Assembly (NCBI GenBank): GCA_948567375.1 | Contig: OX419758.1 | Location: 35,903,001 to 35,967,000 of the forward strand | Origin: Lunularia cruciata | Taxonomy: Eukaryota; Streptophyta; Marchantiopsida; Lunulariales; Lunulariaceae | Reading direction: 5' to 3' | Length of the DNA: 64,000 nt | In this document: piece by piece, positions 45,938 to 56,438 of the stretch | Numbering within the stretch: the stretch's first letter is position 1 | How the letters are laid out: every line of letters begins with the position of its first letter | The notes under the pieces: generated by a model | Databases searched by the model: none | What the model saw: the letters and a program-made list of their open reading frames with translations, nothing else | What the model was told of the DNA's origin: nothing | Translations under genes and position numbers: made by a program

Positions 45938-48501
45938 CTAATCCGATCCGATGTCTACTTCTTCCTCGGCTTTCAAACCCGAACCCGAAGTAATCTTACT
46001 TCCTACTGCATTTTCCTCGGGTTTCATATCTTCTACTTCTTCTACCAGATTTAACAATTCTCTTTCCTGATCTGAAATTGTACTAATAGGTAATCTATCT
46101 AACTCTTCATCTTTCGACCCACTCTTCTCTACTATTCCTGAGACCAACTTCGAAGACATTTGGATCCCGATGTTATCTACATCGGGTTTTGCTTTAACAT
46201 CCTGCCGAAGCTTTTCTAACTCTATTCTTACTAAGTCTAATCTAATGGCAATATTGTCTTCTACTTCTAAGATCTTCCTATCTACACGAGTTCTCAACTT
46301 AATCAACAAAGCATTTAGATCTGTATCTTTTGCTTGCCTCCGCCTCGTCTCTTGCACTAACAACTTCAACTCGTGCAGACGCATTTCTTCAATTCAAATG
46401 CTGGCCTCTGTACTTAGCATCGCATTTACTCTGAGGACTATTTCCTGCAATGGCTCTAATCTTGTCTTCCTTTCTCGTTCCCGATCTGCAAGCCATTCCT
46501 CTCTGTACATCGCCAACTCCTCTTCGAATTCGGCCTTCACCGCGTCCTCTCTTTCTCCTTCTGTGCAACCTTTTCTTCCTGATTACGAAGTAAGTCTCGT
46601 AATCTCTCTTCTTCTCCATATCTCGCTGCCAGAGTTGCTTCTTCTCCTCCATACTCTCCATCACTCGATCGAGCTCTTGATCCTTTGATGCTACTCTCGC
46701 CATAGCATGGATGAGCTCTACTCTTGAATCAGCAAACTGCTGCTTCAAGATTTCATGCTCCGCTGCATGTCTCTCCCTTGCGATGTCACTCTTCCTCGCA
46801 AGATCCTCTCGATAGCTCAATTCTCTCCTCAGGTCTTCGATTACCTGACTTCTCTCCACTGCCTCCAATTGCAATACTTCTCTCTCCTTCTCACCTCGGG
46901 TCATACTCTTCTTCAACTCCGAGTTTTCTTCTTCTAATCTTGCCAACACTTGCAATACAGTTTTTACCTCCGGACATGTGGACTGCATCTCCTTCTTCTT
47001 ATGTTCTAACTTTACCAACAACGGACACACCACTTCCCGCAGGTACCCCACTCCATCACTCGGGATCACTTCTTCTCGTGCGGCTACTTCTCTTTGTACT
47101 TCGTGTTCATCCGATACTTGCCTTCTTCTCTGCAGTCTTTGTATCGGAATTGATGCTTCACTTCCCAAGCTTCCTTCTACTTCTTCTGTCACTCTACTCG
47201 GTCCCGCTTCCCCCTTCGCCTTATGTCTCGAGCGAATTCCTCGCTGTACTGCGATCTTCTTCTCCTTGAGCACCGGTACTTCGTCTTCCAGCGCTGCATT
47301 GTCTTTGGCTTTTACCTCGGCTTGAATTTCTTCTTCGTATTCTTCAGGCGTTGGTGCCGAGGTCATTTCTCCACCGACTTCACTATCACTGCTTGTATCT
47401 CCACTCTGCAGTGTCAGCTCAGGTTCCTCCTCACGTTCCGAGTCCTCCGTCTTGAGCTCAGCTTCGCCTTCTGAGTCTTCATCTTCCGACTCGATCACCA
47501 CCATTCCTCGCCTCGGGTTATTTCTCTGCACCTTCCGAGGTTTCTTGTTTTCTTCGGCGTCTGCTTGCCAAGTTCTCTTCTTCGTCGGGGTACTTTCAAC
47601 GACCTCCACGCTCTTCCCGGTCTTCAAGTAGTAATCGTCTGCGCTCCGGATTTGAAGAATGTATTGCTGCTCCTCCGCATCGACTTCCTTTCGCACATCC
47701 GGATGAAAGTGCAACACCATCCGATTCCGCTCCGCCAAGTTCAGCAAATTGAGCCCGAGATAGAAATGCGCTGCAAACGGCACAATATAATGTGGGGAGG
47801 ACTTATCTCGCAGATTCCACACCATCTGCCTTGTTCTCCAGTAAAAACACCGTGCCCAATTAATTGGTTCTCCTGCAAACAATTTGTGAAAGAACACCGC
47901 TTGGTGTTTCATCACATAGGTAGTTCGTTCTCTCCGGCTTCAAGATTGCCATCAAAGCACTCACAATTCCTCTCTTGACAGGGTCTTTGTAACTTTCTAC
48001 CTTGTACCCATTCTTCGTTCTCTTTGACGAGAAGGCATCTCTCACCTCCTGAGTTTCTTGGGCTATCTCCCCTTTCCCCAAGAACGTGGCCCCCTGCTCC
48101 GAGCCTGCCTCCTTCCCGAGTACGAGTCTCCAATCCGACTCTGTCCAGCGAGCCGGATTTCCTCTCTTCCCTTCGTCCTCGGGACCATCGAGACATTTAC
48201 TCTTGATGATTTCTGTTATGAATCCTGGAAAGCTTATGTTCCAATTCCATGCCAGAAAGGTGATCCGAAGTTGGCTCAAGACTTCGATCCTCGCTACTAC
48301 ATCTAATCTCCAAATTGCATGATTTCTCACTGCAAATTTGGAGTTCTTCTTCCCTCCTCCCATCTCTTCTGCTTTCTTTCGGTCTCTCGATTTCTCTCTC
48401 TCGACTTCCCCCTTGCGCACTAACACAAGTCCAACTCTATTTCCCTTTCCCCGATCACCTGCAAGACGACTCCTCAGCGGCGAAGGAAAATTGCTTGACA
48501 T
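45938..48501 (-). pseudogene. LTR-encoded coiled-coil protein, L13 copy (type I, best preserved)
   Basis: Not a family I recognise. ATG at 48501 (MSSNFPSPLRSRLAG). The N-terminal domain is open to about 47930, where a small insertion shifts the frame. It resumes at 47915 for about 430 correct codons: the rest of the domain (AVFFHKLFAGEPINWARC, VPFAAHFYLGLNLL, HFHPDVRKE), a basic patch (KKPRKVQRNN), the acidic linker (SEREEEPELTLQSGD), then a coiled coil (ELKKSMTRGEKEREVLQLEA, SRVELIHAMARVASKDQEL). A deletion of about 20 bp near 46630 shifts the frame again. The last 148 codons (46384-45938) carry HELKLLVQETRRRQAKD and end EEEVDIGSD. Only about three lesions separate it from a full gene of about 850 codons. 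Confidence 0.8.
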
Positions 48502-48521
48502 TTCGTCGTTGCAGTCTCGAT

Positions 48522-48528
48522 TTTTATA
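48522..48528 (-). promoter_or_regulatory. TATA box of the L13 LTR gene
   Basis: TATAAAA on the minus strand, 27 bp before the ATG at 48501. Confidence 0.6.
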
Positions 48529-48922
48529 GAGTTGCACTTCTTCGTCTTCCGTCACTTTGAGTTTCTACCGAGAAATCACACCTCCTGCATGCACCCGTTA
48601 CTGTCGCCTCACCTTCACGCGTATGAGCCGCCAATTTTGAAACCGCCCCTTCTTGAGTTTCTCGCCCCGACGAAAGGTTGTTAGACTGTCTTTGCCTCGG
48701 GTTGAGCTCCCCTTCCCGATCTGGAGACAATTTACTTCGTATCGTTTGCTGACACGGCATTTCAGAGTACTTCGCCTTATGACCCGAGGCCACTTTACTT
48801 CGGGTTTCACCTCGAAGACAGTTTTCGTCGTCTTCTTCGACCAACCAGGCGCAAATCCGACCTCTCTATACACTTCTTCGGCTTTATTTTAAAAAAACAA
48901 AAAATGTGGGCACCACATCACA

Positions 48923-51207
48923 CTATTCCGGATCTTCTCTAATTCCAAATTGACTAGATCTAATCGAAGACTAACATTATTCTCTACTTCCAACATTTTC
49001 CTATCTACTCGTTCTCTCACTAATTCTACAACTTCTTCACTACAATCTTCAATTGAGCTCCGGGTTACTCCATCTATTGCTTTATCTTCTGACCCACTCT
49101 TCTCTAAAGCGTCAATTATCAAGTCCAATGACACATGTACTCCTACTTCTGCAACATCGGGTCTCTTCTCTAATGTCACACTATTCCGGATCTTCTCTAA
49201 TTCCGAATTGACTAGATCTAATCAAAGACTAACATTATTCTCTACTTCCAAAATTTTCCTATCTACTCGTTCTCTCAACCAAATCAGCAAGGTGTTCATG
49301 TCCACATCCTTGGCTCTTCGCTTCCGAGTTTCTTGCACAAGTAACTTCAACTCATGCAGACAAGCTTCTTCCAATCTTCCTTCAACCTCCATGCTTAAAA
49401 TTGCTCGTAATCTCCCAGCAAGGTCCCTTACTGATTCCGATACGTATCCTCAAGAACGCTCCACCTTCAACTCCACCCGATACATTTGCAACACGTCTTT
49501 GTACTCTACAGCAAGCATCTTCTTCTCCTCTGCATACTGCACTTTTTGCTGCTCCGCACTCTTGACAAGTTCATGCAAACACTCTTCTTCTTCTTGCCTA
49601 GATGCCAATTCTCTCTGCCATGCTTGATCTTTTGCAGCGGCACTCTCCTTCAAGCTGTCCAATTCTTGCTCCATCACGATGTTCATTGCCTTAAAATGGA
49701 CATTCTTGACGTGCACATTACTCACCTCCTCCTGCATCTTGCTGAGCCACATTGCCTGCTCCTTCAACTCTCCGGCTTGCTTTTGCAAGTCCTTCTCCTT
49801 CGCTGCACAACTCTCTTGTAGCTCACTCAGCATTTTCTTCCTCGATTTTCCCTTCCTTCGAAGATCTTCAATTTCCGCACTTCTTTGGATTTGATGCGCC
49901 TGCAGCTCTTTCACTTCCTTTAGCAGATGCTTCACCACCTACAACTCATTCATCCCCTTTCTGCGATCTTGGGGGATTCCTCTCCGATGTTCCTTCAACA
50001 TTACCTCTCCAGCTTCACTCACCACCACTGATTGCTGGACTTCGGGCTCTCCCTCACTTTCACTACCCGACTCCCCACTCTTCAACGTGAGCTCTTCTTT
50101 GTCTGAGTCTTCTTCTTGCGACTCAGTTTCTTCATCCAACTCCAATCCCAAAGATGCTCTTCTCACGACGTTAGTGGTCTTTAACATCATCATCCGAGTC
50201 TTATGTTGGATGGGCAATGGTTTAGCTTCTTCGGGTTTACTTCGCTTTTTTGTCTTCAGACTGGCGACATCTTCGATCTTCCACTGTCCCGTTCTCGCAA
50301 AGTATTTGTCATTCGCCCTCAGCTGAAGCATGTACTGTCGCTCCTCTTTGTCGGCTTCTTGTCTCAAATCAGGGTGCATGTGGGAGACCATACGATGCCG
50401 CTCGTCTTCAGAGAGCAAGTTTAGGCCGAAGTAGAAATGTGCTACGAATGGCACAAAATAATGCGGTGGCGAGCCTATTTGCCAATTCACTACCATCTGC
50501 CTGGTTTGGTGATGGAAACACTTCACCCAATTCACAGGTACCCCTACAAACATCTGGTGGAAGAAGACCGCCTGCTGCATGGTTACGTACGTTGTTCACT
50601 CCGGCTTGAACATGGCCATCATCGCCCCTACGATACTTCTTTGGATCAGGTCCCGATAGGACTCCACCTTGTACCCATTCGTAGTTCTTGGAGCAAAAAA
50701 TGAATTACGAATTTCCGCCGTCTCCTCTGCAACATCACACTTCCGATAGAAGGTGATTCCTGTCGGCTCTCTTGCTTCTCTCCCCAGGACCAACTTCCAA
50801 TCCGACTCAGTCCATCGAGCCGGATTGCCTCTCTTCCCCTCCACTTCGAGACCCTCCTCACAATTACTGGCAGCAATTTCTGCCATTACTCCCGGGAAAC
50901 TGAAATTCCAGTTCCAGGCTAAAAAGGTGATACAAAGTCTCACCAAGACTTCGATCCTTGCTACTACATCTACCCTTCGAATTGCAAAACCTCTCACTGC
51001 CAGTGCATTGGCCACCTTCTTTGCCATGATTTGTTCTCTCGTTCTACGCTGTTGGAAGATCAGCCCCTCTCCTGGACGAGACACTCTAACTCCCTCAAGG
51101 TTTCGGAAAATTTCACTCTCGACGGGCTTCCGGACACGCATTCCTGCAGGATGACTACTCAAAGGAATTGGAAATTTACTCAACAAATTCAACTTCCCCC
51201 TGCACAT
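48923..51207 (-). pseudogene. LTR-encoded coiled-coil protein, E4 5' LTR copy (type III)
   Basis: Open stretches 51240-50596, 50580-49939 and 49938-49450 cover the N-terminal domain, linker and most of the coiled coil. The upstream end of the first frame runs through the TATA box, so it is not the real start. The ATG of types I and II is TTG here (CTG in L12). A possible ATG at 51207 lies 13 bp after the TATA box. The domain includes AVFFHQMFVGVPVNWVKCF, VPFVAHFYFGLNLL and HMHPDLRQEADKEE. The coiled coil is followed by a tandem duplication and a deletion that remove the normal C-terminus. Confidence 0.75.
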
Positions 51208-51593
51208 TTGCAATTTTATATTGCCCTGAATTGCAGTCATTCTTTAGTCAATTTTGTCTGTGAGTTTCTCTCTTCTGCGTACTCTCCCGATCATTGTCAA
51301 GACATGCTTCTTCTGCCCCTGCCGTTTCTTGAAATGTACTTTCTTGCCACGTACTGAGGTTATTAAACGGTCTTCATTATTCCCATGTTTTCCAACCCAA
51401 AGACGATGATCTTTGGCCTGCTTCCGGAGTACTCCTCTTCCGAGTACCTCCATCATCGGATCCGATGTCAGCTTCTTTGGCTTTCATCCGAAGTTACTTT
51501 CACCTCTTCTTTTTTTGCAATTCGTCTTTTCCGTGCTTACTTTGTCTTTTAAACACTACTAACCATAAAAAAACAAAAAATGTGGGTACCACA

Positions 51594-53021
51594 GCTAACA
51601 AAGAATACAAAGAAGAAGTGCAAGCCGAGGTAGAAGCCAAAGACAATACAGCGCTGGAAGATGAAGTACCAGTGCCAGAGGACAAGAAGATTGTAGTACA
51701 GCAAGGAGTTCGCTCGCGACGTAAGGCAAAGTGTGAGGCGGGGCCAAGTAGAATGAAGGAAGAGGCAGAAGAAAGCTTGGGCAGTGAGGCACCAATCCTG
51801 ATACGAAGACTCCAGAGAAGAAGGCAAGGTTCAAGAGAACACGAGGAGAAAAGAGAGACCACTCCGTGGGAGGAAGAAGTTGTCAGTGATGGAGTGGAGT
51901 ACCTGCGAGAGGTAGTGTGTCCGTTGTTAGTGAAGTTGGAGCACCAGAAGAAGGAGATGCAGTCAACTTGTCTAGAGGTAAAGATTGTATTACAAGTGGT
52001 AGTAAGATTAGAAGAAGAGAACTCAGAGTTGAAGAGGAGTGTAACCCGAGGTCAGGAGGAGAGAGAAGTACTGCGAGCGGAGGCAGTAGAGAGAAGTCAG
52101 GTAATTGAAGACCTGAAGAGAGAAGTGAGCTTTCGATAAGATCTTGCAAGGAAGAGTGACATAGCAAGAGAGAGAAAGGTAGCTAAATACGAGATCTTGA
52201 AGCAGCAGTTTGCTGATTCAAGAGTAGAGCTTATCCATGCTATGGCGAGGGTAGCAGCGAAGGATCAAGAGCTTGATAGAGTGATGGAGAGTATGGAGGA
52301 GAAGAAGCAACTCTGGCAAAGAGAGTTGGCTGCGCGGTATAGAGAAGAAGAAAGATTACAAGAGTTACTTTGTAATCAGGAAGAGAAGATTGAACAGAAG
52401 GAGAAAGAGAAGGAAGCGGTGAAAGCCGAGTTCGAGGTAGAGTTGGAGATGTACCAAGAGGAATGGCTTGCAGATCGGGAATGAGAAAGAAAGACAAGAC
52501 TGGAGCCATTGTAGGAGATAGTCCTCAAGGTGAACGCAATGTTAAGTATAGAAGCCAGCATTTGATTTGAAGAAGCGCGTCTGCACGAGTTGAAGTTGTT
52601 GGTGCAGGAGACGAGGCGAAGACAAGCGAAGGACACTGAGATGAATGCCTTGTTAATTAAATTAAGAACTTGGGTAGACAGAAAGGTTTTGGAGGTAGAG
52701 GATAACATTTCAATTAGATTAGACTTAGTGAGAGTAGAGCTAGAAAAACTTTGGAACGATGTTAAAGCAAAACCCAAAGTAAATAACATAGGAGTCCAAA
52801 TGTCTTTGGAGTTACCCTCAGAGACAATAGAGAAGAGTGGGTCGAGAGATAAGGAGTTAGATAGATTACCCACTAGTGAAATTTCATATCAAGAAGGAGA
52901 AATGTTAGAATTAGTGGAGGAATTAGGAGTTCTGAAATCCGAGGACAGAGTAGTAGGAAGTAAGATTACTTCGGGTTTGGGTTTGCAAGCCGAGGAAGAA
53001 GTAGACATCGGATCGGAGTAG
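51594..53021 (+). pseudogene. LTR gene 3' part in L14 (type I)
   Basis: Linker and first coiled-coil part are open to 52139 (EEVQAEVEAKDNTALEDEV, RGQEEREVLRAEAVERSQVI). After a TAA, 95 codons follow (52197-52484) with the heptad-rich SRVELIHAMARVAAKDQEL block. After stops near 52484-52570, 143 codons (52590-53021) run to the end AEEEVDIGSE. The protein is very like L13 in the same segments. The frame reading back from here into E4 is an accident of the junction. Confidence 0.75.
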
Positions 53022-53138
53022 TAATCGATTTGAGATTTGAAAAGGCAGATATGAAGAGGTTGCATTGTCATTTCGGATCTGCAGGTTAGAACAGTTGTTG
53101 TAGAACGGTATAGTTGTTAGAACTGTCAATTGCTTCAC

Positions 53139-53146
53139 TATTTAAG
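53139..53146 (+). promoter_or_regulatory. Second TATA-like box of L14
   Basis: TATTTAAG lies 118 bp after the LTR gene stop and about 675 bp before the LTR end. It would be the genomic RNA promoter of E5. Confidence 0.55.
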
Positions 53147-53822
53147 AGTGGCATTCACAATTAGATGTTGTTCAGTGCTCATTATTTTTGAGAATAGATA
53201 AAGCAAAGTGCTGTGAAGCAGTGCTCGTCGCTTGAGCTTAATTCCAAGCATCAACTTTGTGATTGTGTTTGTGAATGTTTGGAGAAATTCCAAGTGCAAG
53301 TCAGAGTGCTTGTTGGATGTTGGATTCCACAGCCTTGATCTTCATTCTATGTGTTTGATCTTGAGTGAAGTGCAATCAAAGCAATGCCTTGACAGATCAG
53401 AGAGGAATTGTAGTGTTGGTAGTATTCTGCATGTGTGAGTGCAGTGCCAAGTTGATGTTAAGCAATTTTGATCGAGGAAGTTGTGCCTTCAGTGGAGGGG
53501 TGGAACATAATTCTGAGGCAAAGTTGTTTTGCAGTGAAGTGCCATTTTTGGGAGAGCGTGAATCATCACAATCAAGATTGTTTGGAAAGATTTGATGGAG
53601 TTGTGATTAAGGAGTGTTAATTTGTGACAAGACTGCAAGTCAGTGCTTGTTACTCTCTTCTGGGTGTGGTTTCTACCTGAGAGATTAAAGACGCAACCAA
53701 GATGAACTAAAATTGTTACTTTGCTTTGTATTTGGACATTTTTGACTCGTATCTTTACGGGAATGAACTTTACTTACCCGATTACCGCAAAAGTGATATT
53801 TGCCGGGTTGTCACATGATTTT

Positions 53823-53840
53823 TGGCACCGCTGCCGGGGA
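53823..53840 (+). other. Primer-binding site, E5
   Basis: TGGCACCGCTGCCGGGGA, seven bases after the LTR. Two differences from the exact tRNA-Asp complement. Confidence 0.88.
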
Positions 53841-53903
53841 TACAAATCTCGGAAGTGGAAGAATACAAAGCCAAATTGGAAACTAGGTATCAACGCAATA
53901 TGA

Positions 53904-56438
53904 ATGTCTGCATTGAGAGAACAACAGGAAGAGAGAGCTTGAAGATGAGCACTTCAGCGTGAAGAAGACAAACGTCTGAACGTCCAATCCATCGTTGACA
54001 AAACTGAACAAGAGGCGTTGGAGTTTCAACTCCTTCACGAAGTGCAAGAAGCCCTGCGAGAACTTGACCACAAGAAATGCGAAGGCGGTTGGCAAGGCTA
54101 CTTTGCATCTCCCTCTTCTTCCAAGACAAAGAAAGAATCGAGTGGGCAAACATATGCATTGCGGCCCCATACACCAACTTCCCCTAGAGTTGTAAAGGAA
54201 GTTGTTTCCTTGAAGACCTTTGTTCGAGAAAAGACAGCACGAACACTTACTGAAGACGAGTGTCAACATCTTCTACAAATGATTCCTTGGTTGTCCCAAA
54301 GGAATTTTGAAGAACCCATCAAAGGTGTTGATCTTGAATCCTCCACTCGGGTTGAAGTCGACACCCTCATAGCAGAAATTTTTGAAGAAGACCCTACCTT
54401 GAATTTGACAAATTGGAATCCCTGGGCTGATAACACGGCGTCAATTCCAGCCAATCCTTCCGTTCCGTCAAGTTCCACATTACCTCAGCCGATCCCAGTC
54501 CATCGAACAATGACTTTGCTTCCTGTCACCCGACACGCCTATCAGAAGTACAAGGGGACAGAACAAGACAAAGACTCCGATGAATTCATCAAAGAATTTG
54601 AAGTCATCTCCTTTGCTAACAAGGAGCATGACTCGGTGGATTGACTAAGAATTTTCCCAAGTCTACTCCGCAAGAAAGCTCAGAGTTGGTACACCCATGT
54701 GACCCAGAAGGGGTTTGTACCAGGGGATTGGGCAGACTTGAGAAACAACTTCTTGGAATGATTCCGGGAAGTTGACTACAATACGAGTGTCTTCGTGGCA
54801 CTCAATGATTTGGACCGTGGCAAGAAGGAGAAGTTGAGAGACTACTCTGAGCGGTTCATGGCACTATTGAACCGAGTTCCCAAGCAATCGGGGGTGGTGG
54901 GTTACTCCGATGCCCAAGCCATTACCTGGTTCCTCGGGGGCCTTTCACCAAAGATACGAATCTTTGCTAGGGAGAGGAATGTAACTTCCTTGGACAAAGT
55001 ACTCAAACATGTCGCTCGTTATGAAACGGCCCACTCTCACTCTGCCGGTAACTGGAGAAATCAAGAGAAGAAAGGCAAGAAGCCCAGAAGGAGAGCTTTG
55101 CGCAGCACCTCCCCGTCTTCGGACGAATCCTCTACGTCTTCAAGCTCTTCTTTGGAATCCAAAGAAGAATCAAAGCCAAGACGAGTCAGAAGACGTGAAG
55201 GCAAGAAACCAGTGACTCCTCCAGCCAAGAGTGTACATAAGGCGGATACAAAGCTAGATGCCCTCATCAAGGAGTTTTTGGATTTCAAGATCCAGATGAT
55301 TGGGGCTAAGGACCGAAGAAAGGCCCCAGCATTTGGACGATCTAATGTGTAGTGCACCACATGTGGCAAATCCGGCCACGCCAACATAGAATGCAATACT
55401 CTTAATGCATTCACGGTGCAACAAATTGATTGGGTTCCGGGATAGAACCAAGATAAGGACAAAGAGGCGGTGTACCAAACTCAGGAGGTACAACCTCAAG
55501 CGAGCGCATCGTATCAAGGTCCGAGGTTTGGACCCAGGGAGTATAACCCCAATGCTCCTCCACGAAGACCACCGATGAGCAACCAAAATCGGCCTCAAAA
55601 TGTTGCACCCGGAGCCTGTTATAATTGTGGCTCGATGGGACATTAGTCCCCAAACTGTCCCGAGCCAAGAAGGCAAATTAGGTACGTTCCCCTGTGCAGA
55701 AACTGTAAAGGATCGGGGCATACGGGCAACCAATGCCCTCACCCACCAAACCCAAAGCCGCCTGTAAAGTATGTACAGACCCCCGCTGAGCGTGCAGCAC
55801 TTCAGCCAAAGGGAGATAGGAATGTAAATTGCATTACTCTTGAGGAAGAAAGACCTCAAGAAGGGAGTCCGGCCTCAGAAGGAGAATGGCCGGACCTTGA
55901 AATTTTGAAGGTTGAGACACGCTCCAGCAAGAAGAAGCGTGATCCCAAAGAATTGAGTACGACCTCGTTGTCTTCCCGAAAGGCGAAGAGACTGCACCCA
56001 AAAGCCATTCTTTTGGTCAAGGAGGAAAAGATCCTCGCAAAAGCCAAAGCCAAAGCCTTGCAGAAAGAATTAAAGGAGGCATTACTCAGGACTCGGGAAC
56101 TGAGTTTGGAAGAGGAGACGAAGACGAAGTCTCCAATTTTTCCGGCGGACATCCGATCCGAAGTAAAGGGTCTGATCCAAGCCGAGGTGGGCCAACCCGA
56201 GGAACCTCGGGTTAAGGCCATCAGCAAGCCCATCACCATTTTGAAGCGTCCCGAAGTCAAAAGGGAACATGGAGAGACTTCGGACCCAAAGCTGAAGGTA
56301 AAGACGGTCAAATTGGGAGGAGTTCCCCAATACAATATTGTAGCAGATTTGGCAGCCACAAGTGCCAACGTTACATTCAAGCAGTTGTGGGAAGATAACA
56401 AGCTATACAAGAGACAGCTGAAATTTGGCCCTCAAGAA
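53904..56438 (+). pseudogene. gag and protease start, E5
   Basis: The longest readable gag in the window, in one frame from the ATG at 53904. In order: N-terminal helix with an early TGA, a 208-codon open block (54018-54644) with LDHKKCEGGWQGYFASPSS and NLTNWNPWADN, capsid core with a TGA near 54760, a 185-codon block (54795-55352) with LNDLDRGKKEKLRDYSERF and LGGLSPKIRIF and an Arg/Ser-rich tail, three Cys-His knuckles (about 55353, 55615 and 55700), and a 222-codon tail (55905 onwards) with KEEKILAKAKAKALQKE. The start of the protease domain (ATSANVTFKQLWEDN) is reached in frame, then the sequence inverts into E3 reverse transcriptase at about 56438. Confidence 0.88.

Larger units (their letters stand above)
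45145..48917 (-). mobile_element. L13: solo LTR, type I, youngest copy
   Basis: A 3,773 bp LTR inserted in the E4 5' LTR. The 5-bp duplication TCACA is perfect (45140-45144 and 48918-48922). Sense start TGTGGTGCCCACATTTTTTG; the 3' end has drifted to GGGTTCTCATA. It keeps many CpG sites and is the best copy for studying the LTR gene. Confidence 0.92.
34854..51593 (-). mobile_element. E4: most complete family A element, minus strand
   Basis: Has all parts: 5' LTR (51593 to 44371, interrupted by L13), primer-binding site, gag, protease, reverse transcriptase, RNase H, integrase, polypurine tract and 3' LTR (38208 to 34854, lacking its last 89 bp). The internal region is 6.2 kb. gag-pol was one open frame, now broken by about seven stops and two frameshifts. 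The LTRs look about 97% alike by eye where both are present, but each has private deletions. It lies inside the LTR of E5. The left target duplication is lost in a deletion with AAG microhomology. Confidence 0.85.
44371..51593 (-). mobile_element. E4 5' LTR (type III), interrupted by L13
   Basis: LTR sequence is 44371-45144 and 48918-51593. Three defects are visible. A deletion at about 45016 joins the U5-like tail to the LTR gene and removes the second TATA-like box. A tandem duplication of about 260 bp lies at about 48918-49435. A linker deletion lies near 50000. The right end TGTGGGTACCACA at 51593 sits directly in L14. Confidence 0.85.
51594..53815 (+). mobile_element. L14: 3' part of the E5 5' LTR
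   Basis: Starts in the acidic linker of a type I LTR gene, directly after E4, and ends TTGCCGGGTTGTCACA next to a primer-binding site. With L11 it makes up most of one LTR. The second half of the N-terminal domain is missing between them. Confidence 0.85.
34107..56438 (+). mobile_element. E5: plus-strand family A element inside E3
   Basis: 5' LTR = L11 (34107-34853) plus L14 (51594-53815), split by E4. Then come the primer-binding site (53823-53840) and gag (53904-56438). Protease beyond its start, pol and the 3' LTR are missing. The right end is an abrupt inversion into E3 reverse transcriptase at about 56435-56440, with AAGAA microhomology. The left end is a true LTR terminus in E3 pol at 34107. 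A deletion after insertion removed the E5 3' half and about 570 bp of E3. Confidence 0.75.

Noticed and set aside
46724-47325. Long Ser/Leu-rich frames antisense to the LTR gene (also near 5445, 6849, 19153, 46170 and 52376).
   Set aside because: They mirror the Glu/Lys-rich coiled-coil frame, whose reverse complement lacks stops because of its codon composition. Shadow frames.
45145-48917. The LTR gene as an independent DNA transposon nested in LTRs.
   Set aside because: It has no termini or target duplications of its own. Its position and strand inside the LTR are constant, and solo LTRs L9 and L13 have duplications only at the LTR ends.
53232-53438. A 68-codon open frame at the same LTR position in at least six copies (also 6203, 7706, 18053, 22103, and minus-strand 45729 and 61132).
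   Set aside because: It begins with TTG and not ATG in the copies checked, lies in the R-U5 region, and its openness can be explained by recent common descent. No evidence for translation.
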